Counted from the stretch's first letter, positions 1 to 7,346 are shown. The stretch is 21,985 nt of DNA from Paracoccaceae bacterium (GCA_020832725.1 JAFIEC010000203.1:1-21985); one strand, 5' to 3'. The notes: generated by a model from the letters alone, not told the origin. Program-made: numbers and translations.

Positions 1-406
1 GGGGGGCGGGGACGCGCAGGTCGGGGGCGAGCACCACCCATCCCGGCCGCAATTCGGCCCCGCCGCCCCGGGGCGCCGCGCCATCGGCGCGCGCGGCCGT
101 ACGGGCCGAATCGTCGAAATGCCGAAGGGTGGGAAACCGCGTCGCGACACCGCCCGGAGCGAATTCCGCCCGGTTTGCGGCAACGCCGAAAAAGGCGCAG
201 CGGCGATCGTCGAACACCTCGGGCGCCCCGGCCACGGCCCGCAGCGCGGCCTCGACACCGGGCAGATGGCCCGCGCCGTAGAAGAACAACACCAGCCACC
301 GGCCCGCCGCCGAGCCCAGAGCAAAACGCGGCTGGCCCTGTGTGGGCAGGGTGAAGTCGCGCGCGGGGTCTCCGCGCTCCAGAACGACAAATCCGGGCTC
401 GCTCAT
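1..406 (-). CDS. Redoxin-like (AhpC/TSA-fold) protein, 3' end beyond the window
   Basis: The visible part is the N-terminal 135 residues; the reading frame is still open at base 1. The start is the ATG at 406-404, preceded by a strong GGAGGA ribosome-binding site. The protein opens with a redoxin-like pattern: GDPARDFTLP near residues 12-21, then WLVLFFYGAG near 37-46, FFGVAANRAEF in the middle and WVVLAPDLRV near 123-132. A typical peroxiredoxin has its peroxidatic Cys just after the LFFYG strand. Here the stretch is GAGHLPGVEAA with no Cys, and the only visible Cys lies in RRCAFFG. A redox-inactive redoxin fold is therefore likely. From memory, alphaproteobacterial proteins of this type often carry a C-terminal 2OG-Fe(II) oxygenase domain, which would lie outside the window; that part is inference. 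The gene diverges from the H-NOX operon. Confidence 0.6.
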   Translation of the reverse strand, partial: MSEPGFVVLERGDPARDFTLPTQGQPRFALGSAAGRWLVLFFYGAGHLPGVEAALRAVAGAPEVFDDRRCAFFGVAANRAEFAPGGVATRFPTLRHFDDSARTAARADGAAPRGGGAELRPGWVVLAPDLRVPAP

Positions 407-431
407 CGCCTCCTCCCTGTGGGGCCGGTCG

Positions 432-460
432 AATCTGGCCGACGCTGCCCGCCGTGTCAA
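432..460 (-). promoter_or_regulatory. Candidate sigma70-type promoter for the redoxin-like gene
   Basis: On the minus strand a consensus -35 box, TTGACA (460-455), is followed after 17 bases by CAGATT (437-432), which matches TATAAT at three positions. Transcription would start about 20 bases before the ATG at 406. The -35 box is good and the -10 box is weak. There is no experimental support. Confidence 0.3.
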
Positions 461-566
461 AGGCGCTTGCTAGACTTTTCGACATTTCCCGACCGCCAGC
501 GGGCTGCGTTTCGGCCTTTGTTAAGGGCCGCCGGACAGCCTTGCAGCGGGTGGTTTGGAGTGAGCG

Positions 567-1163
567 ATGCATGGTGTGTTCAACCGCGCGATGGAGGCAT
601 TCTTCATCCGCAGCGAAGGTGAGGCCGCCTGGGCGGCCATCTGCAGGGGTGCCGATATCCGGGTCACACGATTCGAGCCATTGCTCGTCTATGATGACGC
701 GATCACCCATCGCCTGCTCGAAGCGGCCTGCATCGCGCTGGGCCGCCCGCGAGAGGCCCTGCTCGAGGCCGTGGGAGAAAGCCTGATCGAGACGCCTTCC
801 ACCTTCAGCCTGCGCCGGCTGCTGCGCTTTGGCGGCACGAGCTTTGTCGAATTCGTCCAGACCCTGGAGGAAGTGCGCGCCCGGGCCTGCCTCGCCCTGC
901 CCGACCTCGAACTGCCCCACATGCGCGCGGAGCGTACGGGTTTGCAGGGGTTCAGGCTGTATCTCACCTGGAACCGGCCCGGCTTTGGCCCGCTGTTTCT
1001 GGGCATTCTGCGGGCCATGGCCCGGGATTACGGCACGGCCGTTCATCTTCGGCACGATGCGCGCATCGTCGGCGGGCAAGAGCAATGCGTCATCACCATC
1101 CTCTTGCTGGAGGGCACGCAGCGCGAGACCGCGGATTTCGCATTGGTGGAGACCGGTTCATGA
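567..1163 (+). CDS. H-NOX (HNOB) domain protein lacking canonical heme ligands
   Basis: A 198-residue single-domain protein matching the heme-NO-binding (HNOB/H-NOX) fold in length and pattern. It starts MHGVFNRAMEAF, has LLRFGG at 85-90, a helix TLEEVRARACLALPDL at 99-114, and ends with the RPGFGPLFLGILRAMA segment at 137-152. In canonical H-NOX the proximal heme His lies in a DxxH-like segment of the 99-114 helix (NLDALHDHL in soluble guanylate cyclase beta1); here that position is Arg104. The propionate-binding YxSxR motif reads LTWNR (133-137), keeping only the Arg. A heme-free or altered signalling role is therefore inferred. GGAG sits about 8 bases before the ATG. The stop overlaps the start of the next gene (ATGA at 1160-1163). 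In bacteria stand-alone H-NOX proteins usually regulate a neighbouring cyclase or kinase, which fits the GGDEF gene downstream. The family call is firm; the loss of heme binding is an inference from residues. Confidence 0.85.
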   Translation: MHGVFNRAMEAFFIRSEGEAAWAAICRGADIRVTRFEPLLVYDDAITHRLLEAACIALGRPREALLEAVGESLIETPSTFSLRRLLRFGGTSFVEFVQTLEEVRARACLALPDLELPHMRAERTGLQGFRLYLTWNRPGFGPLFLGILRAMARDYGTAVHLRHDARIVGGQEQCVITILLLEGTQRETADFALVETGS

Positions 1164-2248
1164 GCGCGGGATCACTACCGGGCGAGGCCCGGCCAGCCCT
1201 GGGACGCAGCGCGCTGGGTGCGCTGATGCCCATGCACCTGTGGCTGGACAGGGAGGGAACGATCCGCGGCGCGGGCCCGACCCTGTGCCGGATGCGCTCG
1301 GGCATGCGCCTGATCGGCCGCCCCGTCTTCGAGGTGTTCGAGCCGCGCCTGCCCGCCGATGCCCGCCTGCCCGCCGATCTTGTCTCGGGGGCCGGAGGGC
1401 GGGTGCAGCTGCGCTTTCGCGCACAGCCCCGCACGCTGCTGCGCGGGCTGGCCGTGCCGGTGACCCGGCCCGGGGGAGTGTTCATCAACCTTTCGCCGGG
1501 GATTTCGGTCGCGGCGGCAGTGGCCGATCACGCCCTGACCCTGCGCGATTTCGCGCCCTCCGACCCGTCGGTGGACCTGCTCTACCTGATCGAGGCCCAT
1601 GCCGCGATCCTGGCGGAATCGCGCAGTCTCAACCAGCGTCTCGCCGAGGCGCGGGCCGAGGCCGAGCAGATGGCCGCGACCGATCCGCTCACCGGCCTGC
1701 GCAACCGCCGCGCCTTCGACACCGAACTGGCAGCCCTGCTCCGCCGCGGCGAGGACTTCGGCCTGCTCCATGTCGATCTCGACGATTTCAAGCAGGTGAA
1801 CGACACGCTGGGCCATGCGGCGGGCGACGAAGTGCTGCGCCATGTCGCGGCCGTCCTCGCGCAGGAGACGCGCGGGCGCGATCTTGCGGCCCGCGTCGGA
1901 GGCGACGAGTTCATGCTGCTGCTGCGCGATTGCGGCCAGCCCGAAGCCGTGGTCCCGGTGGCCGAGCGTATCCTTGCCCGCCTCGATCCGCCGCTGCGAC
2001 TGGGCAGGTCGGAATGGCGGGTGACGGCCAGCATCGGCGGAACCCACACGCTCCACTACACCCGGCCCGAGCCCGACAAGCTGCTGCGCGATGCCGATCA
2101 TGCGCTCTACGCCTCGAAACACGCAGGCCGCGCCCGACACACGCTGTTCGTGCCCGACCGCGACACCGCGCAATCGGGCAGTGCCAATGACAGGAGGGGC
2201 AAGGGCGCCTCCCTGCCCGCGCCCCGGTTGCAGAGCACATTGCCATGA
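1160..2248 (+). CDS. HNOBA (H-NOX-associated PAS-like) - GGDEF diguanylate cyclase
   Basis: A 362-residue, apparently cytosolic protein. I chose the ATG at 1160, which overlaps the H-NOX stop, over an upstream in-frame start at 1085 that would lie inside the H-NOX gene. Residues about 20-150 resemble the HNOBA domain that follows H-NOX in soluble guanylate cyclases. It has PMHLWLDREGTI near 24-35, LIGRPVFEVFEP near 51-62 and LTLRDFAPSDPSVDLLYLIEA near 127-147. A short coiled-coil-like stretch (about 152-172) leads to a GGDEF domain: DPLTGLRNRR at 175-184, metal-site VDLDDFK at 205-211, and an intact GGDEF at 247-251. An inhibitory-site RxxD (RGRD, 238-241) lies exactly five residues upstream. 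It is thus predicted to be an active, product-inhibited synthase of cyclic di-GMP from GTP, controlled by the partner H-NOX protein. There is no EAL domain. The C-terminal tail after about 335 is low complexity. Confidence 0.9.
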   Translation: MSAGSLPGEARPALGRSALGALMPMHLWLDREGTIRGAGPTLCRMRSGMRLIGRPVFEVFEPRLPADARLPADLVSGAGGRVQLRFRAQPRTLLRGLAVPVTRPGGVFINLSPGISVAAAVADHALTLRDFAPSDPSVDLLYLIEAHAAILAESRSLNQRLAEARAEAEQMAATDPLTGLRNRRAFDTELAALLRRGEDFGLLHVDLDDFKQVNDTLGHAAGDEVLRHVAAVLAQETRGRDLAARVGGDEFMLLLRDCGQPEAVVPVAERILARLDPPLRLGRSEWRVTASIGGTHTLHYTRPEPDKLLRDADHALYASKHAGRARHTLFVPDRDTAQSGSANDRRGKGASLPAPRLQSTLP

Positions 2249-3321
2249 CCCCGCCTCGCGCGCGCCACCCCTATGCGGGCCTTCCTGCACGTCAGGTCTG
2301 GCGCCGGGCCGTGCGCCGACAGGGCAGCGCCCCCCACGAGGATGGCGGGCTGAAGGGGCTGTGGCGCCCCGCCTTTCCTCTGGCGCACGGCATGCGGGTG
2401 ATCGGCCTCGGGTCGTGCTTTGCCCGGCACATGGCACCCTGGCTCCGCGCCGCCGGGCTCGATCTGCCCGATCACGAGCCCCCGCCCCCCGGCATGGACA
2501 GGGCCACCGCCCTGCGGTTCGGCCATCTCGCCTATCCCTGCCGCACAGGCAATATCTACACCGTGCGCCAGATGCTCCAGCTCGTGCAGGATGCACGCAC
2601 CGGTGCCGTGCACCCGGCGGATGTCTGGTGGCGCGGCGGGCGCGCCCATGACGCCCTGCGCCCCGGGGTAGAGCCGGGCGGGCTCGACAATGCCGACGAA
2701 GTTCTGGCGCTGCGCCGCGCCCACCTTGCCCGGGTGCACGAGATGTTCGTTCAGGCAGAGGTTCTGGTCTTCACCCTCGGCATGGCCGAAGCCTGGGCCT
2801 GCGCGGCACGGGGCAGGGTCTATCCGCTGGCCCCGGGCATTCTTGCAGGCGAGATGGACCCGGACCGTTTTCGGCTGGAAATGTTCTGCCACGCCGCGAT
2901 CCGGGACGACCTGCGCGCGCTGCGCAGGACCCTTCGGGAGATCAATCCGCAGCTGCGCATGGTCCTGACCGTCTCTCCGGTGCCGCTCGCCGCCACGGCG
3001 ACGGGGGACCATGCCCTTGTCTCCAATACCGCCGCCAAGGCCGCCCTGCGCAGCGCCGCCGGAGAGATGGCGGCGCGCCACACGGATGTGGATTACTTCC
3101 CTGCCTGGGAGATCGTGATGCACCCTGGTCGCGGCCAGCCGCCCTTTGGCCCCGACCTGCGCGATGTCCGTGCCGAAGTGGTGGCCCAGGTGATGCGGTG
3201 TTTCCTGACCGCCCAGGGCCTGACTGCAGTGACGCCGTCCCTGTCCGAGGACGACCAGGCGGGTCCCCACGACGGCAATCCGTTCTGCGAAGAGCGTCTT
3301 GCCGACGCTTTCCTGCCATGA
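2245..3321 (+). CDS. GSCFA domain-containing protein
   Basis: A 358-residue protein starting at an ATG that overlaps the cyclase stop (ATGA, 2245-2248). The eponymous GSCFA motif is at residues 56-60 (RVIGLGSCFARHMAPWL). Further family-like blocks are GNIYTVRQMLQL, VFTLGMAEAW and LTVSPVPLAATATGDHALVSNTAAK. GSCFA proteins resemble the SGNH/GDSL hydrolases; the Ser57 region is the likely nucleophile block. Substrates are poorly characterised; esterase or acyl-transfer activity on a glycan is inference. There is no signal peptide or membrane helix, so it probably acts in the cytosol. Tight coupling with a diguanylate cyclase upstream and a second SGNH-like gene downstream suggests a c-di-GMP-linked surface-polymer role. 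The length fits the family and nothing is truncated. Confidence 0.85.
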   Translation: MTPPRARHPYAGLPARQVWRRAVRRQGSAPHEDGGLKGLWRPAFPLAHGMRVIGLGSCFARHMAPWLRAAGLDLPDHEPPPPGMDRATALRFGHLAYPCRTGNIYTVRQMLQLVQDARTGAVHPADVWWRGGRAHDALRPGVEPGGLDNADEVLALRRAHLARVHEMFVQAEVLVFTLGMAEAWACAARGRVYPLAPGILAGEMDPDRFRLEMFCHAAIRDDLRALRRTLREINPQLRMVLTVSPVPLAATATGDHALVSNTAAKAALRSAAGEMAARHTDVDYFPAWEIVMHPGRGQPPFGPDLRDVRAEVVAQVMRCFLTAQGLTAVTPSLSEDDQAGPHDGNPFCEERLADAFLP

Positions 3322-4166
3322 CGGCACCCACGCGCCTTGCCCCGGCCACGCCATGGGCCGGGCGGCGGCGGCCCTTGCGGCTGTGCCTCGTGGGGGATTC
3401 GCATCTTGCGGCCCTGCGCGCGGGATGGGGGCTTGCCCGACCGGGTGGCGTCACGCCCGTTTTCGTGCCGGTGCGCGCGGCCAGCTTCGGGCAGATCGCG
3501 CCGCGACAGGGACGGCTCGTTGCAACCGGCCCCGACGCCGCAGCCGACTGGGCGGGTTTCGGCGTGGACGGCCCGCTGTCGCTTGGCTCCTTCGACGCCT
3601 TCGCCGTGGTGGGTGCGGGGTTCGGCTGCTTTCGCGCCATCGATGTCTACGCCCGCGCCCGCTTCGCCGCCCTGCCTGATGCCGCGCGCGCGGTGGCGGC
3701 ACAACCGGGGCCGCAGCTTGTCAGCAGGGCGGCCTTTGTCGCGGCCGTAGCCGGGAGAATGGCTGCGAAAGCGGGGCCGCGCCTTGCCCTGGCGCTGTCG
3801 GCGGCCTGCCCGGGCCAGCCGGTCCTGTTGCTGGCACAGCCCTCGCCGCTGGCAGGCGTTGCCCCGCAAGACCCCGCGCTGGCGCTTCACGCATGGGCAG
3901 AGCAGGCGGGCGACGGGCCGGGCCTGCGCGCCGTCCTCTCAGAGGCGTCCGCCGGGCTCTGTGCGGGCCGGGTCACGCCAATATGGCAACCGGAAGAGAC
4001 CCGACTGGGTGCGCTGTTCACCGATCCGCGATTCGCGCTGGACGCACCCCGGCTCGACCCGGGCGACACCCGCCCCCAGCCGCAGGGCGACGTCCTTCAC
4101 GCCAATGCGGATTATGGCGCAAGCATGATCGCCAGGCTGGCCGAGACACTTCTGCCCGCCGGATGA
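3318..4166 (+). CDS. SGNH/GDSL hydrolase-like protein
   Basis: A 282-residue protein; I chose the ATG at 3318, which overlaps the GSCFA stop, over an in-frame start at 3198 deep inside that gene. Near the N-terminus is LCLVGDSHLAAL (residues 22-33), an SGNH block I type with Ser28 as candidate nucleophile. Near the C-terminus DVLHANADYG (258-267) gives a DxxH pair (Asp258, His261) as in the catalytic block V of this fold. The middle of the protein is Ala-rich and poorly recognisable, so block II and III residues could not be assigned. No signal peptide is visible. It is the last member of the four-gene overlapping operon and probably works with the GSCFA protein. A deacylase or acyltransferase on a polysaccharide is possible, but the substrate is unknown. 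Confidence 0.65.
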   Translation: MTAPTRLAPATPWAGRRRPLRLCLVGDSHLAALRAGWGLARPGGVTPVFVPVRAASFGQIAPRQGRLVATGPDAAADWAGFGVDGPLSLGSFDAFAVVGAGFGCFRAIDVYARARFAALPDAARAVAAQPGPQLVSRAAFVAAVAGRMAAKAGPRLALALSAACPGQPVLLLAQPSPLAGVAPQDPALALHAWAEQAGDGPGLRAVLSEASAGLCAGRVTPIWQPEETRLGALFTDPRFALDAPRLDPGDTRPQPQGDVLHANADYGASMIARLAETLLPAG

Positions 4167-4212
4167 CGGCCCCGGAGGTGCCGTTTTTCCGCCTCACTTC
4201 CATGCCAGACTT

Positions 4213-4246
4213 GGAAACAATCGTGCCGTGTTTGGCCGATTGTTCC
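4213..4246 (+). terminator. Strong hairpin after the H-NOX operon, possible terminator
   Basis: AACAATCG (4216-4223) pairs perfectly with CGATTGTT (4237-4244). The stem is extended inward by GCC/GGC across one bulged T, closing a GTGTTT loop, and outward by GG/CC across one bulged A. The stem is stable but the bases after it (CTGATTGTTG) are only moderately T-rich. It could be an intrinsic terminator, an attenuator or a structured leader for the lipoprotein gene that starts 33 bases later. Confidence 0.4.
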
Positions 4247-4278
4247 TGATTGTTGATGTCACGAGTGTCGAGGTTGTC

Positions 4279-4899
4279 ATGTTTGTCCCCCCCGCCAGGG
4301 CGGTTATGGTGCTTGTCCTGTCTGTCGTCCTGTCTGCCTGCAGCCTGCCGTCACCCGCCGATCGCGCCGCGCAGGCCTGGCCCGAATCCACGCAATGGCA
4401 TGTGACGGATGTCCGCGTCACGGTGCCCGAAGCCCTCAGCGTCTCGGAGGAGAACGCCTTTTTCCCCGACGCAGATATCGTCTGGCGCTGCAGCCCCGGC
4501 GGTGATCGCCACGCCCAGATTACCGCCCTGATGGAGCGTGCGCTGCGGCAAGGTGCGGCGCATCTCGACGGGCCTGAGCCTGTCCGGCTGGAGGCCGTGG
4601 TCAGCCGCTTTCACGGGGTCAGCCAACGCACGCGCTACACCTTCGGCGGGGTGCACGACATCCGCTTTGCGCTGAGCGTTCACTCGGCCCGGACCGGTGC
4701 GCCGCTGGGTCCCGAGATCGCGGTGCACACCCGGCTGCGAGCCCTTTCGGGCGCCCGCGCAATCGAGGCAGACGCCCGGGGCGAGACACAGACCGCGCGG
4801 GTGACGCGGCACGTGGCGGCTGTGGTGGCGGGGCATCTGGGGGCCGAGGTCGCCCCCCTGCCCCGGCCCCCGGCACCTCAGGCCTGCACTGCGCCCTGA
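4279..4899 (+). CDS. DUF6778-like lipoprotein
   Basis: A 206-residue predicted lipoprotein. The ATG at 4279 is preferred over an in-frame ATG at 4228 because it gives a compact signal peptide and has GAGG about 8 bases upstream; 4306 is another possibility. The signal peptide MFVPPARAVMVLVLSVVLSAC ends in a lipobox (LSAC) with Cys21 as the lipidated residue. The mature part has ENAFFPDADIVWRCSPGGDRHAQI, VVSRFHGVSQRTRYTFGGVHDI and ETQTARVTRHVAAVV, a pattern I associate with DUF6778 lipoproteins of Rhodobacteraceae. Function is unknown. It lies 112 bases past the SGNH gene, with a hairpin between, so it may be a separate transcription unit. It converges on puuD with a 17-base gap. Confidence 0.7.
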   Translation: MFVPPARAVMVLVLSVVLSACSLPSPADRAAQAWPESTQWHVTDVRVTVPEALSVSEENAFFPDADIVWRCSPGGDRHAQITALMERALRQGAAHLDGPEPVRLEAVVSRFHGVSQRTRYTFGGVHDIRFALSVHSARTGAPLGPEIAVHTRLRALSGARAIEADARGETQTARVTRHVAAVVAGHLGAEVAPLPRPPAPQACTAP

Positions 4900-4916
4900 G
4901 GCCGTTGCGAGTTTGC

Positions 4917-6194
4917 CTAGCGAATCCCGCCGCCGGCAGGCTCTGCGCGTTCGCCCCGTGCACCGGCCGCCACCCAGGCCCGGATGGCGGCGCGCTCCTG
5001 TTCCTCCATGTAGGTCAGGTTGCCGGGGGGCATGGACCGGCTGAGCCCCGAATGCAGCAGCACCTCGTGGGCCGCGCGGGCGATGGCTGCCTCGGTATCC
5101 AGCGCCACCCCGCCTGGCGCGCGGGCAAGTCCTGGCCAGGGCGGGGCCTCGGCATGGCACATGGAGCATCGGCCCAGCACGATCCCCACCACCTCGTCGA
5201 AACCGGGGGCTGCGGCATAGCGTTCTGCCAGCGGGTCGGGCGCTTGCGCGGCCTCGGCCTGCGGCCCCCGCAGGGCCGGTGCGACCGACAGGGCCACGAT
5301 CACCAGAAAGATCGCGGCCGTCGCCCCCCATGTCCACCAGACCCGGCCGCCGCTGGCATGAAGCGTGTTGAAGAAATGCCGGATCGTCACCCCCATCAGG
5401 AAGACCAGCGCAGCGATCAGCCAGTTCCACTCGCTGGCAAAGGCAAGCGGGTAGTGGTTGGACAGCATCAGGAAGATCACAGGCAGCGTCAGGTAATTGT
5501 TGTGGGTGGAACGCTGCTTGGCGATCACGCCATATCTGGCATCGGGCGTGCGGCCCGCCCGCATGTCGGCCACGACGATCTTCTGGTTGGGGATGATCAC
5601 CATGAAGACATTGGCAGACATGATGGTGGCGGTGAACGCCCCCAGATGCAGCAGCGCCGCACGCCCGGTGAAGACCTGGGCATAGAACCACGACATCGCC
5701 ACCAGAACGCCGAACAGCAGCAGCATCAACCGCGTCGGATCGCGCCCGAGCGGAGAGCGGCACAGCAGGTCATAGGCCAGCCAGCCAAGCGCGAGAGAGC
5801 CTACCGAGATCGCCACCGCGCCCCAGATGGGCAGCGGCATCCGCTCGTGATCGATGAGATACAGATCGGCACCGATGTAGTAGAGCACCGCCATCAGCGC
5901 AAAGCCCGAGAGCCAGGTCGCATAGCTCTCCCATTTGAACCAGGTCAGGTGCTCGGGCAGATGGTCGGGTGCCACCATGTATTTCTGGATGTGGTAGAAT
6001 CCGCCGCCATGCACCTGCCATTCCTCGCCCTGCACGCCGCGCGGCAGATGTCCGCCCTTGCGCAGACCCAGATCGAGCGCGATGAAGTAGAACGACGACC
6101 CGATCCAGGCGATGGCGGTGATGACATGCACCCAGCGCAGCGCGAATTCGGCCCAGGACCATATGACCGCCCCGGCAAGACCCATCTCGAGCAT
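4917..6194 (-). CDS. puuD: Urate hydroxylase PuuD (membrane urate oxidase with cytochrome c domain)
   Basis: A 425-residue membrane protein predicted to oxidise urate to 5-hydroxyisourate. The N-terminal part (about 1-305) has roughly eight hydrophobic helices and PuuD-like segments such as WAEFALRWVHVITAIAWIG, GFYHIQKYMVAPDHLP, FTATIMSANVFMVIIPNQ and RSTHNNYLTLPVIFLMLSNHYP, with several His residues. A linker follows, then a C-terminal cytochrome c domain with CSMCH at 343-347 and a candidate axial Met388 in SMPPGN. Electrons from urate presumably pass to the respiratory chain rather than to O2 directly. The ATG at 6194 lies three bases after the uraH stop, so the two are co-transcribed and the products act in sequence. 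The length fits the known fusion form and no residue looks lost. Confidence 0.95.
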   Translation of the reverse strand: MLEMGLAGAVIWSWAEFALRWVHVITAIAWIGSSFYFIALDLGLRKGGHLPRGVQGEEWQVHGGGFYHIQKYMVAPDHLPEHLTWFKWESYATWLSGFALMAVLYYIGADLYLIDHERMPLPIWGAVAISVGSLALGWLAYDLLCRSPLGRDPTRLMLLLFGVLVAMSWFYAQVFTGRAALLHLGAFTATIMSANVFMVIIPNQKIVVADMRAGRTPDARYGVIAKQRSTHNNYLTLPVIFLMLSNHYPLAFASEWNWLIAALVFLMGVTIRHFFNTLHASGGRVWWTWGATAAIFLVIVALSVAPALRGPQAEAAQAPDPLAERYAAAPGFDEVVGIVLGRCSMCHAEAPPWPGLARAPGGVALDTEAAIARAAHEVLLHSGLSRSMPPGNLTYMEEQERAAIRAWVAAGARGERAEPAGGGIR

Positions 6195-6197
6195 GGT

Positions 6198-6557
6198 TCA
6201 GCTTCCCCGATAGGTGGAATAACCGAAAGGCGAAAGCAGCAGCGGCACATGGTAATGCTGGCCTGCATCGGCGATGCCGAAGCGGATGGGCACCTCGTCC
6301 AGGAACAGCGGCTCGCCCCCGGCCATGCCGGTCGCGCGCAGATAATCGCCGACGGCAAAGCGCAATTCGTAGGTGCCCGCTTCCAGCGCGCCGGGGGGCA
6401 GGATCGGCGCATCGGTGCGCCCGTCGCCATTGGTCACCACATCGGCCAAGGCAACCGGCCCAGCGGGGTCGATCCGGTGCAATGTGATCCGCAGACCGGC
6501 CGCAGGACATCCCCGCGCCGTATCGAGGACATGTGTCGTCAGAAATCCGCCCGCCAT
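6198..6557 (-). CDS. uraH: 5-Hydroxyisourate hydrolase (transthyretin-like)
   Basis: A 119-residue cytosolic enzyme that opens 5-hydroxyisourate to OHCU. The transthyretin-related protein signature is complete: THVLDTARGCPAAGLRI at 8-24 with His9, NGDGRTD at 43-49 with Arg47, the HYHVPLLLSPFGYSTYRGS end with His103, and the C-terminal tetrapeptide YRGS (116-119). The start is the ATG at 6557-6555, preceded by an AAGGGGG-type site at reasonable spacing; upstream in-frame sequence has no family similarity. It heads the minus-strand arm of the ureide cluster, directly followed by puuD, and diverges from puuE across 98 bases. Confidence 0.96.
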   Translation of the reverse strand: MAGGFLTTHVLDTARGCPAAGLRITLHRIDPAGPVALADVVTNGDGRTDAPILPPGALEAGTYELRFAVGDYLRATGMAGGEPLFLDEVPIRFGIADAGQHYHVPLLLSPFGYSTYRGS

Positions 6558-6587
6558 GCGCGCCCCCTTGCACTGCCCTCCGAAAAG

Positions 6588-6616
6588 GTCTTTCCGCAAA
6601 AGCGGCGCGCGGTCAA
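6588..6616 (-). promoter_or_regulatory. Weak candidate promoter with internal dyad, uraH/puuE divergent region
   Basis: On the minus strand TTGACC (6616-6611) could be a -35 box for uraH-puuD, with a poor -10 (AAAGAC, 6593-6588) 17 bases on. The spacer contains a perfect dyad CCGC-AAAA-GCGG (6594-6605) that could bind a regulator of both arms. The match is weak and could arise by chance. Confidence 0.2.
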
Positions 6617-7341
6617 CATGGGTGCCGGTGCCGCAAGGCCGCAAGAGGACAGCGCATGAGCCACAGCCCCCCCCGCTACCCCCGCGATCTGCGCGGCCAC
6701 GGTGCCGTTCCCCCGGAGGCGGAATGGCCCGGACAGGCACGGGTGGCGGTGTCGATCGTTCTGAACTTCGAGGAGGGCGGCGAGAATTGCCTGCTTCATG
6801 GCGATGCCGCCTCCGAGGCGTTCCTGTCCGATATCGCCGGGGCACAGCCCTGGCCCGGGCAGCGCCACTGGAACATGGAATCGATCTACGATTACGGCGC
6901 GCGCGCAGGTTTCTGGCGGCTCCACCGCATCCTGACGGCGCGCGGATTGCCGGTGACGGTCTTCGGTGTGGCGACGGCGATGGCCCGGGCTCCCGAACAG
7001 GTGGCCGCCATGCGCGATGCGGACTGGGAAATTGCCAGCCACGGCCTGAAATGGGTGGAACACCGCGACATGCCCGAAGAGGAGGAGCGCGCCGGCATAG
7101 CCGAGGCTATCCGCCTGCATACGGAGGTGACGGGTATGCCGCCGCGCGGCTGGTATACGGGGCGGTGTTCGGTCAATACCCTGCGGCTGACCGCCGAGAC
7201 GGGCCGGTTCGACTGGGTCTCGGACAGCTATGACGACGACCTGCCCCATTGGGTGCGCATCGCAGAGCGTGACCAGCTGGTGCTCCCTTACACGCTGGAA
7301 TGCAACGACATGCGCTTTGCCACCGCACCCGGCTGGGTGAC

Positions 7342-7346
7342 GGGGG
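7342..7346 (+). other. Frameshift site: five-G run in puuE
   Basis: After codon 229 (ACG, Thr) the sequence reads GGGGCGATTTCG and continues into non-homologous residues with a stop at 7406-7408. Adding one G to the GGGGG run (7342-7346) restores Gly-Gly-Asp-Phe-Gly-Gln-Tyr-Leu and joins both halves of the family pattern. Homopolymer G runs are common places for sequencing indels and for slippage. Confidence 0.8.

Noticed and set aside
1175..3354. Long minus-strand frames opposite the GGDEF and GSCFA genes
   Set aside because: No motif in either; the plus-strand frames have intact GGDEF and GSCFA blocks and overlapping starts, so the minus frames are compositional shadows.
4163..4249. A 28-codon frame starting in an ATGA overlap after the SGNH gene
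   Set aside because: The overlap resembles the operon's pattern, but the peptide has no features, and it ends past a stable hairpin.
4905..6659. A 584-codon plus-strand frame opposite puuD and uraH
   Set aside because: Antisense to two clear enzymes; composition is His/Gln/Arg/Gly rich without motifs or hydrophobic pattern.
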